From NCBI GenBank assembly GCA_964540965.1, contig CAZIOT010000010.1:1-64000 (forward strand): a stretch of 64,000 bases of DNA, read 5' to 3'. This document shows, piece after piece, positions 19,145 through 28,465 of the stretch; position 1 is the stretch's first letter, and the number at the start of each line of letters is the position of its first letter. This DNA is from JADYZU01 sp964540965 (GTDB lineage: Bacteria; Pseudomonadota; Alphaproteobacteria; Rhodobacterales; Rhodobacteraceae). The notes beneath the pieces are model-generated. The model did no database searches. It saw only the letters and a program-made list of their open reading frames with translations, and was not told the origin of the DNA. A program made the position numbers and the translations under genes.

Positions 19145-19753
19145 ATGCCCCGCCAGAACCGCGCCCTGCCCACGCAAGAGATCGCCGCCCTGCCCGGCCG
19201 CGGCCTGTTCATGGGCAACCGCGGCATCCTGCATGACGACAGCGGCCGCATCCGCGCCCGCTGGCGGCATCCGCACTGGATTTGCTGCCTGACCGCCTTC
19301 AAGGGCCGGCGCCGCCCCCTGATGGCGCCGCATGCCTATACCGAACTGTTCTTCCTGGACGAGGCGGTGGCGCTGGCCGCCGGGCACCGGCCCTGCGCCG
19401 AATGCCGTCGCGCCGACTGGACCGCGTTCCGCGCCGCCTGGGACCGGGCCAACGGGCCCGTCGCCGGCGCCGCCGACCTTGACCGCCAATTGCACCGCGC
19501 GCGGCTTGACGGGCGGATGCAACGTCGCTGGACCGAAGTGGCGGGCAACCTTCCCGAGGGGACGATGATCCTGTCCAGCACCGGGCCGGCGCTGGTCGCT
19601 GCCGGCGCGCTGCGGCCCTTCACGATGGCCGGATACGGCCCGCCCGCCGCCATGCCCCCCGGCGCCGTCACCGTCCTGACCCCGGCCCCGACCGTGGCCG
19701 CACTGGCCGCCGGATACCGTCCCGTCCTGCATCCGACGGCGCTTGATCCTTGA
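19145..19753 (+). CDS. Conserved-looking protein with an Ada-like Cys motif
   Basis: I cannot name this 202-residue protein. It has an N-terminal LPGRGLFMGNRGILHDD segment, a WRHPHWICCLTAFKGR stretch, and AGHRPCAECRRADW near residue 80. The last closely resembles the methyl-phosphotriester, zinc-binding motif of Ada (AGxRPCxxCR), but only one CxxC is obvious here. A second metal pair could come from the neighbouring CC. The C-terminal half is Ala/Pro/Thr-rich. It stands alone between a minus-strand gene and a helicase gene. DNA or metal binding is inferred only. Confidence 0.65.
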   Translation: MPRQNRALPTQEIAALPGRGLFMGNRGILHDDSGRIRARWRHPHWICCLTAFKGRRRPLMAPHAYTELFFLDEAVALAAGHRPCAECRRADWTAFRAAWDRANGPVAGAADLDRQLHRARLDGRMQRRWTEVAGNLPEGTMILSSTGPALVAAGALRPFTMAGYGPPAAMPPGAVTVLTPAPTVAALAAGYRPVLHPTALDP

Positions 19754-19888
19754 CGCCATGGCGGTTTTCGGCTAACGGGCCATGGTCCTGCAATCCGGCA
19801 GGGCAGACCGCGGGACGCCCCCGGAACCTTGCGTCCCTTCACCCGCCCGGCCGAGTCACTGACCGTCACCGGGCCGCCAAGGACGCGC

Positions 19889-21382
<1,494 letters not shown>

Positions 21383-21402
21383 ATCCGCCTGTATGCCCGG
21401 GC

Positions 21403-21422
21403 GGGGCCGCCACGGCGGCCCC
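21403..21422. terminator. Hairpin after the DEAD-box helicase gene
   Basis: GGGGCCGCC and GGCGGCCCC form a perfect inverted repeat with two central bases, 20 bp after the stop codon. The stem is strong but has no following U tract. It may end or protect the helicase mRNA. Confidence 0.45.
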
Positions 21423-21502
21423 TCGGGATCGGTCCCGTGGGTCTCACCCGCCCCTCGCGCGATCGTCAATCCCGCACCGCGCCCGTTTCGGCTAGACCGC
21501 TC

Positions 21503-22168
21503 ATGACCCTTCTGCGGATGCCCCGAATGCGCGCCCCCTTGCCGATCCTTCTTGCCGCCCTGACGCTGGCCGCGCCTGCCGCCGCGCAGGACCGCGCCTG
21601 CGTGACGCGGGTCAATCGCCTGGACATCGCCATCGCCCCCGGCGCGATCCTTGACAACCCCGGCGTCTCGCTGCGCGAACGGCTGCTTGGCTGGCCCTCG
21701 GGCCTGTGGAACCGCGCCTGGGGCAATCCGGTCGCCTGCGACAGTGCCACCACCATCGCCTATCTGGGCGGCATCCTCGCCCTGGATGAAATCGACGGCT
21801 ATTGCCTGTCCGAGGCGCCGGACGATGAAGGCTGGCTTCTGGTACCGGGCGAGCGCAACTTTCGCGGCCGCTGCCGGGTGACGATCTGCGACCGCGTGAA
21901 CAATACCGCCGCCGATGGCGCCGCAGTGGCCCGCGCCGTCACCTCGCTTGCCACGGGGCAAGAGGTCGAGGATTTCGGCGATGGTGTCAGGGCGCTGGCC
22001 TCGACGTCGGGCGCGATGCTGCTGACCGGGCAATCCTCGGCGCTGATGTCGCTTCTGGGCCAGGGCGCCGGAGCGGTGGGCGCCGCCCTTGCCACCCCGG
22101 CTGCCGCCGGCGCCGCCGCCGTCACCGTCATGGCGGTGGGCGGCGCGGTCTATGTCTGCCGGGAATAG
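21503..22168 (+). CDS. Exported protein of unknown function
   Basis: A protein of up to 221 residues with a signal peptide (RAPLPILLAALTLAAPAAAQ) and cleavage near residue 33. I recognise no family. The mature part has several Cys (DRACVTR, NPVACDS, DGYCLSE, RCRVTICD) and ends with a long Ala/Gly-rich hydrophobic stretch (about 180-215) that could be a membrane segment, closing with VYVCRE. Start codons at 21503, 21518 and 21527 are all in frame; the last two also leave a complete signal peptide. It converges with rnj. Confidence 0.6.
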   Translation: MTLLRMPRMRAPLPILLAALTLAAPAAAQDRACVTRVNRLDIAIAPGAILDNPGVSLRERLLGWPSGLWNRAWGNPVACDSATTIAYLGGILALDEIDGYCLSEAPDDEGWLLVPGERNFRGRCRVTICDRVNNTAADGAAVARAVTSLATGQEVEDFGDGVRALASTSGAMLLTGQSSALMSLLGQGAGAVGAALATPAAAGAAAVTVMAVGGAVYVCRE

Positions 22169-22220
22169 CCCCGGGCGGGATCATCTCCCCGCCTGAGCCA
22201 TCCCGGTCCCGCCGCGTGCC

Positions 22221-23888
22221 TCAGGACAGCCGCGACACCACCACCGTCACTTCGGGCTTCTTGCCGATCTCGTTCTGCGCCACCTGCCGGACGATGCGGG
22301 TCAGTTCCTTGTCCAGCTTGTCCTCGTCCAGGATGGTCTTGCGGTCGGCGCGGCCGACAAAGCGGGTCAGCTCTCCTTCCAGGATCTCGACCAGCCCCGC
22401 GCTCGACCTTCCGGTTTCCGCAAGGCCGCGCAGCTCGCACCAGGCGTCGCCCAGCAGCTCGTCATTCTCGTCGATGATCAGCGTCACCGTGACATGGCCG
22501 TTCAGCGCCATGCGGATGCGGTCGCGGACGATGCCGTCCATCGCACCGATCAGCACGGTTCCGTCAAGGTAAGTGCGCCCGGCATCGACATATTCCGCCA
22601 CTTTCGGCGCCCCGGCGGTCAGGTCCACCATCATGCCGTTGGTCGCGATCATCGCCTGAAGGCCACGGGCGCGGGCGATTTCGGCATGTTCGCGCAGATG
22701 GCGATGCTCGCCATGCATCGGGATCAGGACCTGCGGCCGGATGATGTCGTGGAACGCCTCGAGGTCGGGTCGGTTGGCATGGCCCGAGACATGGTAGATC
22801 CCGCCCATGTCGTCCACCACCTGCACGCCCTTTTCCGACAGCAGGTTCCAGATGCGGATCACGCCGCGCTCATTGCCCGGAATCGTGCGGGACGAGAACA
22901 GATAGGTATCGCCCTCTTTCAGCGAAATCCCCAGATAGGATCCCTGCGCCAGTTGCGCGGTGGCGGCGCGGCGTTCGCCCTGCGATCCGGTCGCCAGCAC
23001 CAGCAGGTTGGCGCGCGGCATCGTCGCGGCATCCTCGGGCGGGATCACGGTCGGGAAATCGGTCAAGAGCCCGGTCTCGATCGCGGTTTCCACCATCCGC
23101 CGCATCGCCCGCCCCAAGAGCACGACCGAGCGACCGGCGCGCTGCGCCGCCGTCGCCAGCGTTTTCAGCCGCGCGACGTTCGAAGCGAATGTCGTCGCCA
23201 CCACCATGCCGGGCGATTTCACCAGCAGGGTTTCCAGCGCCGGGCCAAGGGTCGATTCCGAACGGCCGGGATGCGGCGAAAAGACATTGGTCGAATCGCA
23301 CATCAGGGCGCGGACGCCGGGCGCTGCGATTTCGGCCCAGAGGTCACGGTCGAACGCCTCGCCCACCACCGGATCAAGGTCGATCTTGAAATCGCCGGAA
23401 TGGATGATGCGGCCCGCCGGCGTGTCGATGACCAGACCGGCGCTTTCGGGGATCGAATGGCTGATCGGCACGAAACCGACGCGGAACGGCCCGGCCTGCA
23501 CCATCGCCGGCCATTGCTCCACCACCTGCAGCGCGGTGTTCGGCGCGCCCTGTTCGTCCAGCTTGGTCCGGGCGATGGCGGCGGTGAATTTCCGCGCATG
23601 GACCTTGACCCGCAGCCGGTCCCACAAGAGGCCCACGGCGCCGACGTGATCCTCATGCGCATGGGTGATGAAGACCGCCTCGATCCGGTCGCGATTCTGG
23701 ATCAGCCAGGTCGCGTCCGGCAGGATCAGGTCGACACCGGGCGAGGTGTCCATGTCGGGGAATGTCACGCCCAGATCGACGACGATCAGCCGTTCCTTCC
23801 CCGGCTGTCCCCAGCCATAGACATAGGCATTCATGCCGATCTCACCGGCGCCGCCAAGGGGAAGATAGATCAGCCGTTCGCCGGTCAT
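22221..23888 (-). CDS. rnj: Ribonuclease J
   Basis: RNase J is a metallo-beta-lactamase/beta-CASP nuclease with endo- and 5'-3' exonuclease activity in RNA maturation. The 555-residue protein has the zinc motif HAHEDH at 76-81, HSGDFKID and MCDSTNVFSPHPGRSE. The beta-CASP region includes LLVLATGSQGE, HVSGHANRPD and LIPMHGEHRHL, and a C-terminal dimer domain follows. It is coupled to coaX by an ATGA overlap and is the last gene of the run that starts at nuoA. Confidence 0.93.
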   Translation of the reverse strand: MTGERLIYLPLGGAGEIGMNAYVYGWGQPGKERLIVVDLGVTFPDMDTSPGVDLILPDATWLIQNRDRIEAVFITHAHEDHVGAVGLLWDRLRVKVHARKFTAAIARTKLDEQGAPNTALQVVEQWPAMVQAGPFRVGFVPISHSIPESAGLVIDTPAGRIIHSGDFKIDLDPVVGEAFDRDLWAEIAAPGVRALMCDSTNVFSPHPGRSESTLGPALETLLVKSPGMVVATTFASNVARLKTLATAAQRAGRSVVLLGRAMRRMVETAIETGLLTDFPTVIPPEDAATMPRANLLVLATGSQGERRAATAQLAQGSYLGISLKEGDTYLFSSRTIPGNERGVIRIWNLLSEKGVQVVDDMGGIYHVSGHANRPDLEAFHDIIRPQVLIPMHGEHRHLREHAEIARARGLQAMIATNGMMVDLTAGAPKVAEYVDAGRTYLDGTVLIGAMDGIVRDRIRMALNGHVTVTLIIDENDELLGDAWCELRGLAETGRSSAGLVEILEGELTRFVGRADRKTILDEDKLDKELTRIVRQVAQNEIGKKPEVTVVVSRLS

Positions 23889-24658
23889 GCGGTTTCCTTG
23901 TTGAATTTGTGGATCACGGTCAGGCCGTGCATCGTCAGGTCGTCCTCGATCGCGTCGAACAGCACATCGGTCGTCCCGAACAGAACCGCAAGGCCCCCGG
24001 TGCCGATCACCTTCATCTCGCGGTCGCGTTCCGCCCTGATACGGGCGCAGATTTCCTTGACCAGCCCGATATAGCCGAACCAGATGCCCGATTGCATGCA
24101 GGCGACGGTGTTGGTGCCGACCACCCGCTGCGGCCGGCTGACATCGACATGCGGCAGGGCGGCGGCGGCGTTGTGCAGCGCCTCGAGGCTGGTATTGACC
24201 CCCGGCGCGATGATGCCGCCGACATAGGCGCCGTCATCCTCGACCACGTCAAAGGTCGTGGCGGTGCCGAAATCGACGACGATCAGGTTGCCGCCATGGC
24301 GGTCAAAGGCGCCGGCGGTGTTGACCAGCCGGTCGGGCCCGACCTGCGTGCCCTCGTCCACCCGCGGCGGCACCGGCAGCCGGCATTCCGGCTTGCCCAC
24401 CACCAGCGGGCGGCAGTTGAAATAGCGGTCGGCCAGGACGCGCAGGTTGAACACCACCCGCGGCACGGTCGAACTGATGATGACATCGGTGATCTCGGGC
24501 GTCAGGCCGCGGTGTTCCATCAGCGTGGTCAGCCAGACGAAATACTGGTCCGCCGTGCGCTGCCATTCGGTCGAAGTGCGCCAGGTGCCAAGGAACTGCA
24601 CCCCGTCCCAAAGCGAGAACACCGTGTTGGTGTTGCCGCAGTCGATGGCCAGAAGCAT
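23885..24658 (-). CDS. coaX: Type III pantothenate kinase
   Basis: CoaX phosphorylates pantothenate in the first step of coenzyme A synthesis. The 257-residue product has the N-terminal phosphate loop LAIDCGNTNTVFSLW, the pantothenate-site segment PPRVDEGTQVGPDRLVNTAGAF and VVDFGTATTFDVV, followed by GGIIAPGVNTSLEAL. Its length is normal for the family. It lies 12 bp after birA and overlaps rnj, the birA-coaX-rnj tail that I associate with alphaproteobacterial nuo clusters. Confidence 0.93.
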   Translation of the reverse strand: MLLAIDCGNTNTVFSLWDGVQFLGTWRTSTEWQRTADQYFVWLTTLMEHRGLTPEITDVIISSTVPRVVFNLRVLADRYFNCRPLVVGKPECRLPVPPRVDEGTQVGPDRLVNTAGAFDRHGGNLIVVDFGTATTFDVVEDDGAYVGGIIAPGVNTSLEALHNAAAALPHVDVSRPQRVVGTNTVACMQSGIWFGYIGLVKEICARIRAERDREMKVIGTGGLAVLFGTTDVLFDAIEDDLTMHGLTVIHKFNKETA

Positions 24659-24670
24659 CGCCGCCCCTTT

Positions 24671-25426
24671 CTAGAAGAACACATCCGCGGCGGGGATGAT
24701 CTGCATCCCCTGCCCGGTCGACAGCACAAGGTTGCCGTCGGGATCCACGGTTTCGAACACGCCGACATGTTCCGCCGTCGTGGTCCGGGCGATGATGACA
24801 TCGCCCAGCCGCGCCGCATGTTCCAGCCAGTCCTCGCGGATGCGGGAAAACCCGAAGGCCGCCAGTTTCGCCTCTTGCGTGGCATAGGCATTGGCCAGCA
24901 GGGTCAGGAACGCCTCGGGCGTGATCTCGACCCCGGTTTCCTTCTTGAGGCAGACCGGATCGGCCGACCCGCCCTCGGTCACCACCGCCGGGCTGTTCAG
25001 CAGGTTGACGCCGATGCCGATGGCCAGCCAGTCGACCATGGGCCCCGAAGACGCGCTTTCCAGCAGGATCCCCGCGACCTTGCCGCCGTTCAGAAGCACG
25101 TCATTCGGCCATTTCAGCGCCAGACGCGCGCCGGGCGCCGCCATCGCCAGCGCCTGATACAGGGCATTGGCGGCCATGAAGCTGCGCTTGGCCGCTTCGG
25201 CCGGGGTCGCCCAGGGCTTGAACACCAGCGTCGCGGCCAGGTTGCCCTCGGGCATGATCCACGGCCGGTTGCGCCGGCCGCGCGCCGACAACTGCCGTTT
25301 CGCCAGAATCCAGGTCGGCCCGGTCAGCCCGGGCGCGCGGCGCTGCGCCTCGGCCATGGTGCTGTCCACCTCGTCAAGCCTGACAAGGTGGTAGCCCTTG
25401 GGCCAATGGGCGCTGTCAGTCGACAA
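24671..25426 (-). CDS. birA: Biotin--[acetyl-CoA-carboxylase] ligase
   Basis: BirA attaches biotin to the biotin carboxyl carrier protein of acetyl-CoA carboxylase. The 251-residue product has DEVDSTMAEAQRR, the GRRNRPWIMPEGNLAATL loop and KWPNDVLLNGGKVAGILLE. No N-terminal helix-turn-helix is present, so it is a monofunctional ligase and not a repressor. The best start is a TTG at 25426, which overlaps the end of nuoN by 11 bp. The first ATG (25357) would remove conserved residues. Confidence 0.9.
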   Translation of the reverse strand: MSTDSAHWPKGYHLVRLDEVDSTMAEAQRRAPGLTGPTWILAKRQLSARGRRNRPWIMPEGNLAATLVFKPWATPAEAAKRSFMAANALYQALAMAAPGARLALKWPNDVLLNGGKVAGILLESASSGPMVDWLAIGIGVNLLNSPAVVTEGGSADPVCLKKETGVEITPEAFLTLLANAYATQEAKLAAFGFSRIREDWLEHAARLGDVIIARTTTAEHVGVFETVDPDGNLVLSTGQGMQIIPAADVFF

Positions 25427-26849
25427 GGGCGGCTGCGGCCTGGGCGGCCGCCGGTTCGATGCCGAACAGATTGACGACGCCGACCACCATGATCGCCGCC
25501 GAGGCGATCAGGAACGCCCACAGCACCGGCGATCCGGCACGGTCGAGCGGCTCGCGCTCGGACCCGAAATACATGAAATAGACGATGCGCAGATAGTAGA
25601 ACGCCCCGATGACCGAGGCGATGACCCCGGCGATGGCAAGCCAGGCAAGGCCCCCCTCATAGGCCGCGCGCAGCACATAGAACTTGCCGAAGAAGCCGAC
25701 CATCGGCGGCACCCCCGCCAGGCTGAAAAGCAGCACCAGCATGGCCAGCGCCTTGAGCGGCTGGTCGCTGGAATACATGTTCAGCGAAGCGATGTCGGTG
25801 ACCGGGCGGCCGTCCTTTTCCATCGTCAGGATGAAGGCGAAGGTGCCGATGTTCATGGTCACATAGATCGCCATGTAGATCAGCATCGCCTGCACGCCAT
25901 AGGCGGTGCCGGCCGCCAGCCCCATCAGCGCGAATCCCATATGCGCGATCGACGAATAGGCCATCAGACGCTTGATGTTGGTCTGCCCGATGGCGGCGAT
26001 GGCGCCGACGAACATCGACAGCACGGCGAGGAAGGCGACGATCTGCTGCCAGTCGCCGGTGACATTGCCGAAGGCATCATGGACGACACGGGCGAACAGG
26101 CCCATCGCCGCGACCTTGGGCGCGGTGGCGAAAAAGGCGGTGACCGGCGTGGGCGAACCTTCATAGACATCCGGCGTCCACATGTGGAACGGCGCGGCCG
26201 AGACCTTGAAGGCAAAGCCCGCGATCATGAACACAAGGCCGAAAAGCAACCCCAGAGAGATCTTGCCCTGGGTCGCCGCGACGATGCCGGCGAAATCGGT
26301 GGTGCCGGCAAAACCATAGGTCAGCGAGGCGCCATAAAGCAAAAGGCCCGAAGACAGCGCGCCCAGCACGAAATACTTGAGCCCGGCCTCGGTCGATTTC
26401 GCGCTGTCGCGGCGCAGCGCGGCCACGACATAAAGCGCCAGCGATTGCAGTTCGAGCCCCATGTAGAGCGAGATCAGATCCCCCGCCGAGACCATGACCA
26501 TCATGCCGATGGCGGCCAGCGCGATCAGGACCGGATATTCGAAACGCAGGATGCCGCGGCGTGACATGTAATCCTGGCCGATGACCAGCACCGAGGCCGC
26601 CGACAGCAGGATCACCACCTTGGCGAAGCGGGAAAAGGCATCATCGACGAACGAGCCGCCGAAGGCCGGGGTGGTGCCCGAACCGCTGCCGATCCACAGC
26701 GCGAACACCGCGAACACGCCGGCGGTGATCCAGGTCAGAAGGCCGGCCATGCGGTCCTTGCCGGTCCAGACGACGACAATCAGCGCCGCCATCGCGTATA
26801 GCGCCAGCAGGACTTCGGGCAGGACGGTCTGGAAATCTGCGGAAAACAT
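25416..26849 (-). CDS. nuoN: NADH-quinone oxidoreductase subunit N
   Basis: NuoN is one of three antiporter-like membrane subunits of respiratory complex I and forms a proton channel. The 477-residue protein has about 14 hydrophobic segments. It carries family marks such as LQSLALYVVAALRRDSAKSTEAGLKYFVLGALSSG, the APFHMWTPDVYEGSPTPVTAFFATAPK channel segment with its Lys, and NIKRLMAYSSIAHMGF. ATG 26849 is 11 bp from the nuoM stop. Confidence 0.96.
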   Translation of the reverse strand: MFSADFQTVLPEVLLALYAMAALIVVVWTGKDRMAGLLTWITAGVFAVFALWIGSGSGTTPAFGGSFVDDAFSRFAKVVILLSAASVLVIGQDYMSRRGILRFEYPVLIALAAIGMMVMVSAGDLISLYMGLELQSLALYVVAALRRDSAKSTEAGLKYFVLGALSSGLLLYGASLTYGFAGTTDFAGIVAATQGKISLGLLFGLVFMIAGFAFKVSAAPFHMWTPDVYEGSPTPVTAFFATAPKVAAMGLFARVVHDAFGNVTGDWQQIVAFLAVLSMFVGAIAAIGQTNIKRLMAYSSIAHMGFALMGLAAGTAYGVQAMLIYMAIYVTMNIGTFAFILTMEKDGRPVTDIASLNMYSSDQPLKALAMLVLLFSLAGVPPMVGFFGKFYVLRAAYEGGLAWLAIAGVIASVIGAFYYLRIVYFMYFGSEREPLDRAGSPVLWAFLIASAAIMVVGVVNLFGIEPAAAQAAAALVD

Positions 26850-26860
26850 CGGTCCGGTCC

Positions 26861-28465
26861 TCAGTTCTGGGCGATGTCCGCCGTGGCGACGGCGGCATCG
26901 ACCTGCGCGACCAGAGCGGTGACGCTCGGGCCGATGATATCGGTGGCAAGGCTGGGATAGACGCCCAGAAGGATCGTCATCACCACCAGCGGCGCAAAGA
27001 TCCACTTCTCGCGCGCGGTCATGTCGGTGATCGACTTGAGGCTTTCCTTGATGAGATCCCCCATCACCACCCGGCGGTACAGCCACAGCGCATAGGCGGC
27101 CGAGAAGATCACCCCCGAGGCGGCGAAAAGCGCCACCCAGGTATTGACCTGGAACACGCCCAGCAGCGTCAGGAATTCACCGACAAAGCCCGAGGTGCCC
27201 GGCAGGCCGACATTGGCCATGGTGAAGAACATGAAGATCAGCGCATAGGCCGGCATCCTGTTGACCAGCCCGCCATAGGCGTCGATCTCGCGCGTGTGCA
27301 TGCGGTCATAGATCACGCCGACGCACAGGAACAGCGCGCCCGAGATGAAGCCGTGCGACAGCATCTGGAAGATCGCGCCGTCCAGCCCCTGCTGGTTCAC
27401 CGCGAAAATGCCCATGGTCACATAGCCCATATGCGCGACCGACGAATAGGCGATCAGCTTTTTCATGTCCTGCTGCACCAGCGCGACAAGGCTGGTGTAG
27501 ACGATGGCGATGGCCGACAGCCACAGGACCAGCGACCCCAGCACCTCGGACCCGACCGGGAACATCGGCAGGGAAAAGCGCAGGAAACCGTAACCGCCCA
27601 TCTTGAGCAGGATTGCCGCAAGCACCACCGACCCGGCGGTCGGCGCCTGGACGTGGGCATCGGGCAGCCAGGTATGGACCGGCCACATCGGCATCTTCAC
27701 TGCGAACGAGGCGAAGAAGGCCAGCCACAAGAGCGTCTGCATCCCGCCGGTCACCGACCAGCCCAGCACGTTCAGCGTCGCGGACGGCAGCTGATAGCGG
27801 GCCACCTCCTCGGTCGTGCGGCCGATCTCGGTCGCGAAGGCGGCCAGTTGGTCGGGCGTCATCCCCGCCACGGCGTAAAGATGCGCGATGTCGGTGGTGC
27901 CGGTGGTGACCCAGATCGCTACCATGGCGACCAGCATCAGCACCGAGCCAAGGAAGGTATAGAGGAAGAACTTGAACGCCGCATAGATGCGGTCCTTGCC
28001 GCCCCAGATGCCGATGATGAGGAACATCGGGATCAGCCCGGCCTCGAAGAACAGGTAGAACAGCACCAGATCCAGCGCCATGAACACGCCGAGCATCAGC
28101 GTCTCGAGGATCAGGAAGGCGATCATGTATTCCTTGACGCGCCGGTTCACCTCCCATGCGCTGGCGATGACCAGCGGCATGAGGAAGGTGGTCAGCATCA
28201 CGAACAGCACCGAAATGCCGTCGACGCCCATCTTGTAGCTGAGGCCAAGCAGCCAGTCCCGGTCCTCGACGAACTGGAAGCCGGGCTGCGCCGGATCAAA
28301 GCCGAACAGGATGAACAGCGACACGATGAAGGTGAAGCCGGTGGTCGCCAGCGCCACCCATTTCGCATTGCGCTGCGCCGCCACGTCGTCGCCGCGCAGG
28401 AAAAGGGCAAGGATCAGCGCCCCGACCAGCGGGATGAAGGTGGTGAGCGAAAGAAGGTTGCCCAT
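26861..28465 (-). CDS. nuoM: NADH-quinone oxidoreductase subunit M
   Basis: An antiporter-like subunit of complex I. The 534-residue product has the expected segments: GVDGISVLFVMLTTFLMPL, EAGLIPMFLIIGIWGG, KMPMWPVHTWLPDAHVQAPT and DMKKLIAYSSVAHMGYVTMG, with about 14 membrane helices. It is about 20 residues longer than many homologues. Part of the extra length may be in the loop near residues 210-240 (DQLAAFATEIGRTTEEVARY). Its ATG overlaps the nuoL stop by one base (TGATG). Confidence 0.96.
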   Translation of the reverse strand: MGNLLSLTTFIPLVGALILALFLRGDDVAAQRNAKWVALATTGFTFIVSLFILFGFDPAQPGFQFVEDRDWLLGLSYKMGVDGISVLFVMLTTFLMPLVIASAWEVNRRVKEYMIAFLILETLMLGVFMALDLVLFYLFFEAGLIPMFLIIGIWGGKDRIYAAFKFFLYTFLGSVLMLVAMVAIWVTTGTTDIAHLYAVAGMTPDQLAAFATEIGRTTEEVARYQLPSATLNVLGWSVTGGMQTLLWLAFFASFAVKMPMWPVHTWLPDAHVQAPTAGSVVLAAILLKMGGYGFLRFSLPMFPVGSEVLGSLVLWLSAIAIVYTSLVALVQQDMKKLIAYSSVAHMGYVTMGIFAVNQQGLDGAIFQMLSHGFISGALFLCVGVIYDRMHTREIDAYGGLVNRMPAYALIFMFFTMANVGLPGTSGFVGEFLTLLGVFQVNTWVALFAASGVIFSAAYALWLYRRVVMGDLIKESLKSITDMTAREKWIFAPLVVMTILLGVYPSLATDIIGPSVTALVAQVDAAVATADIAQN

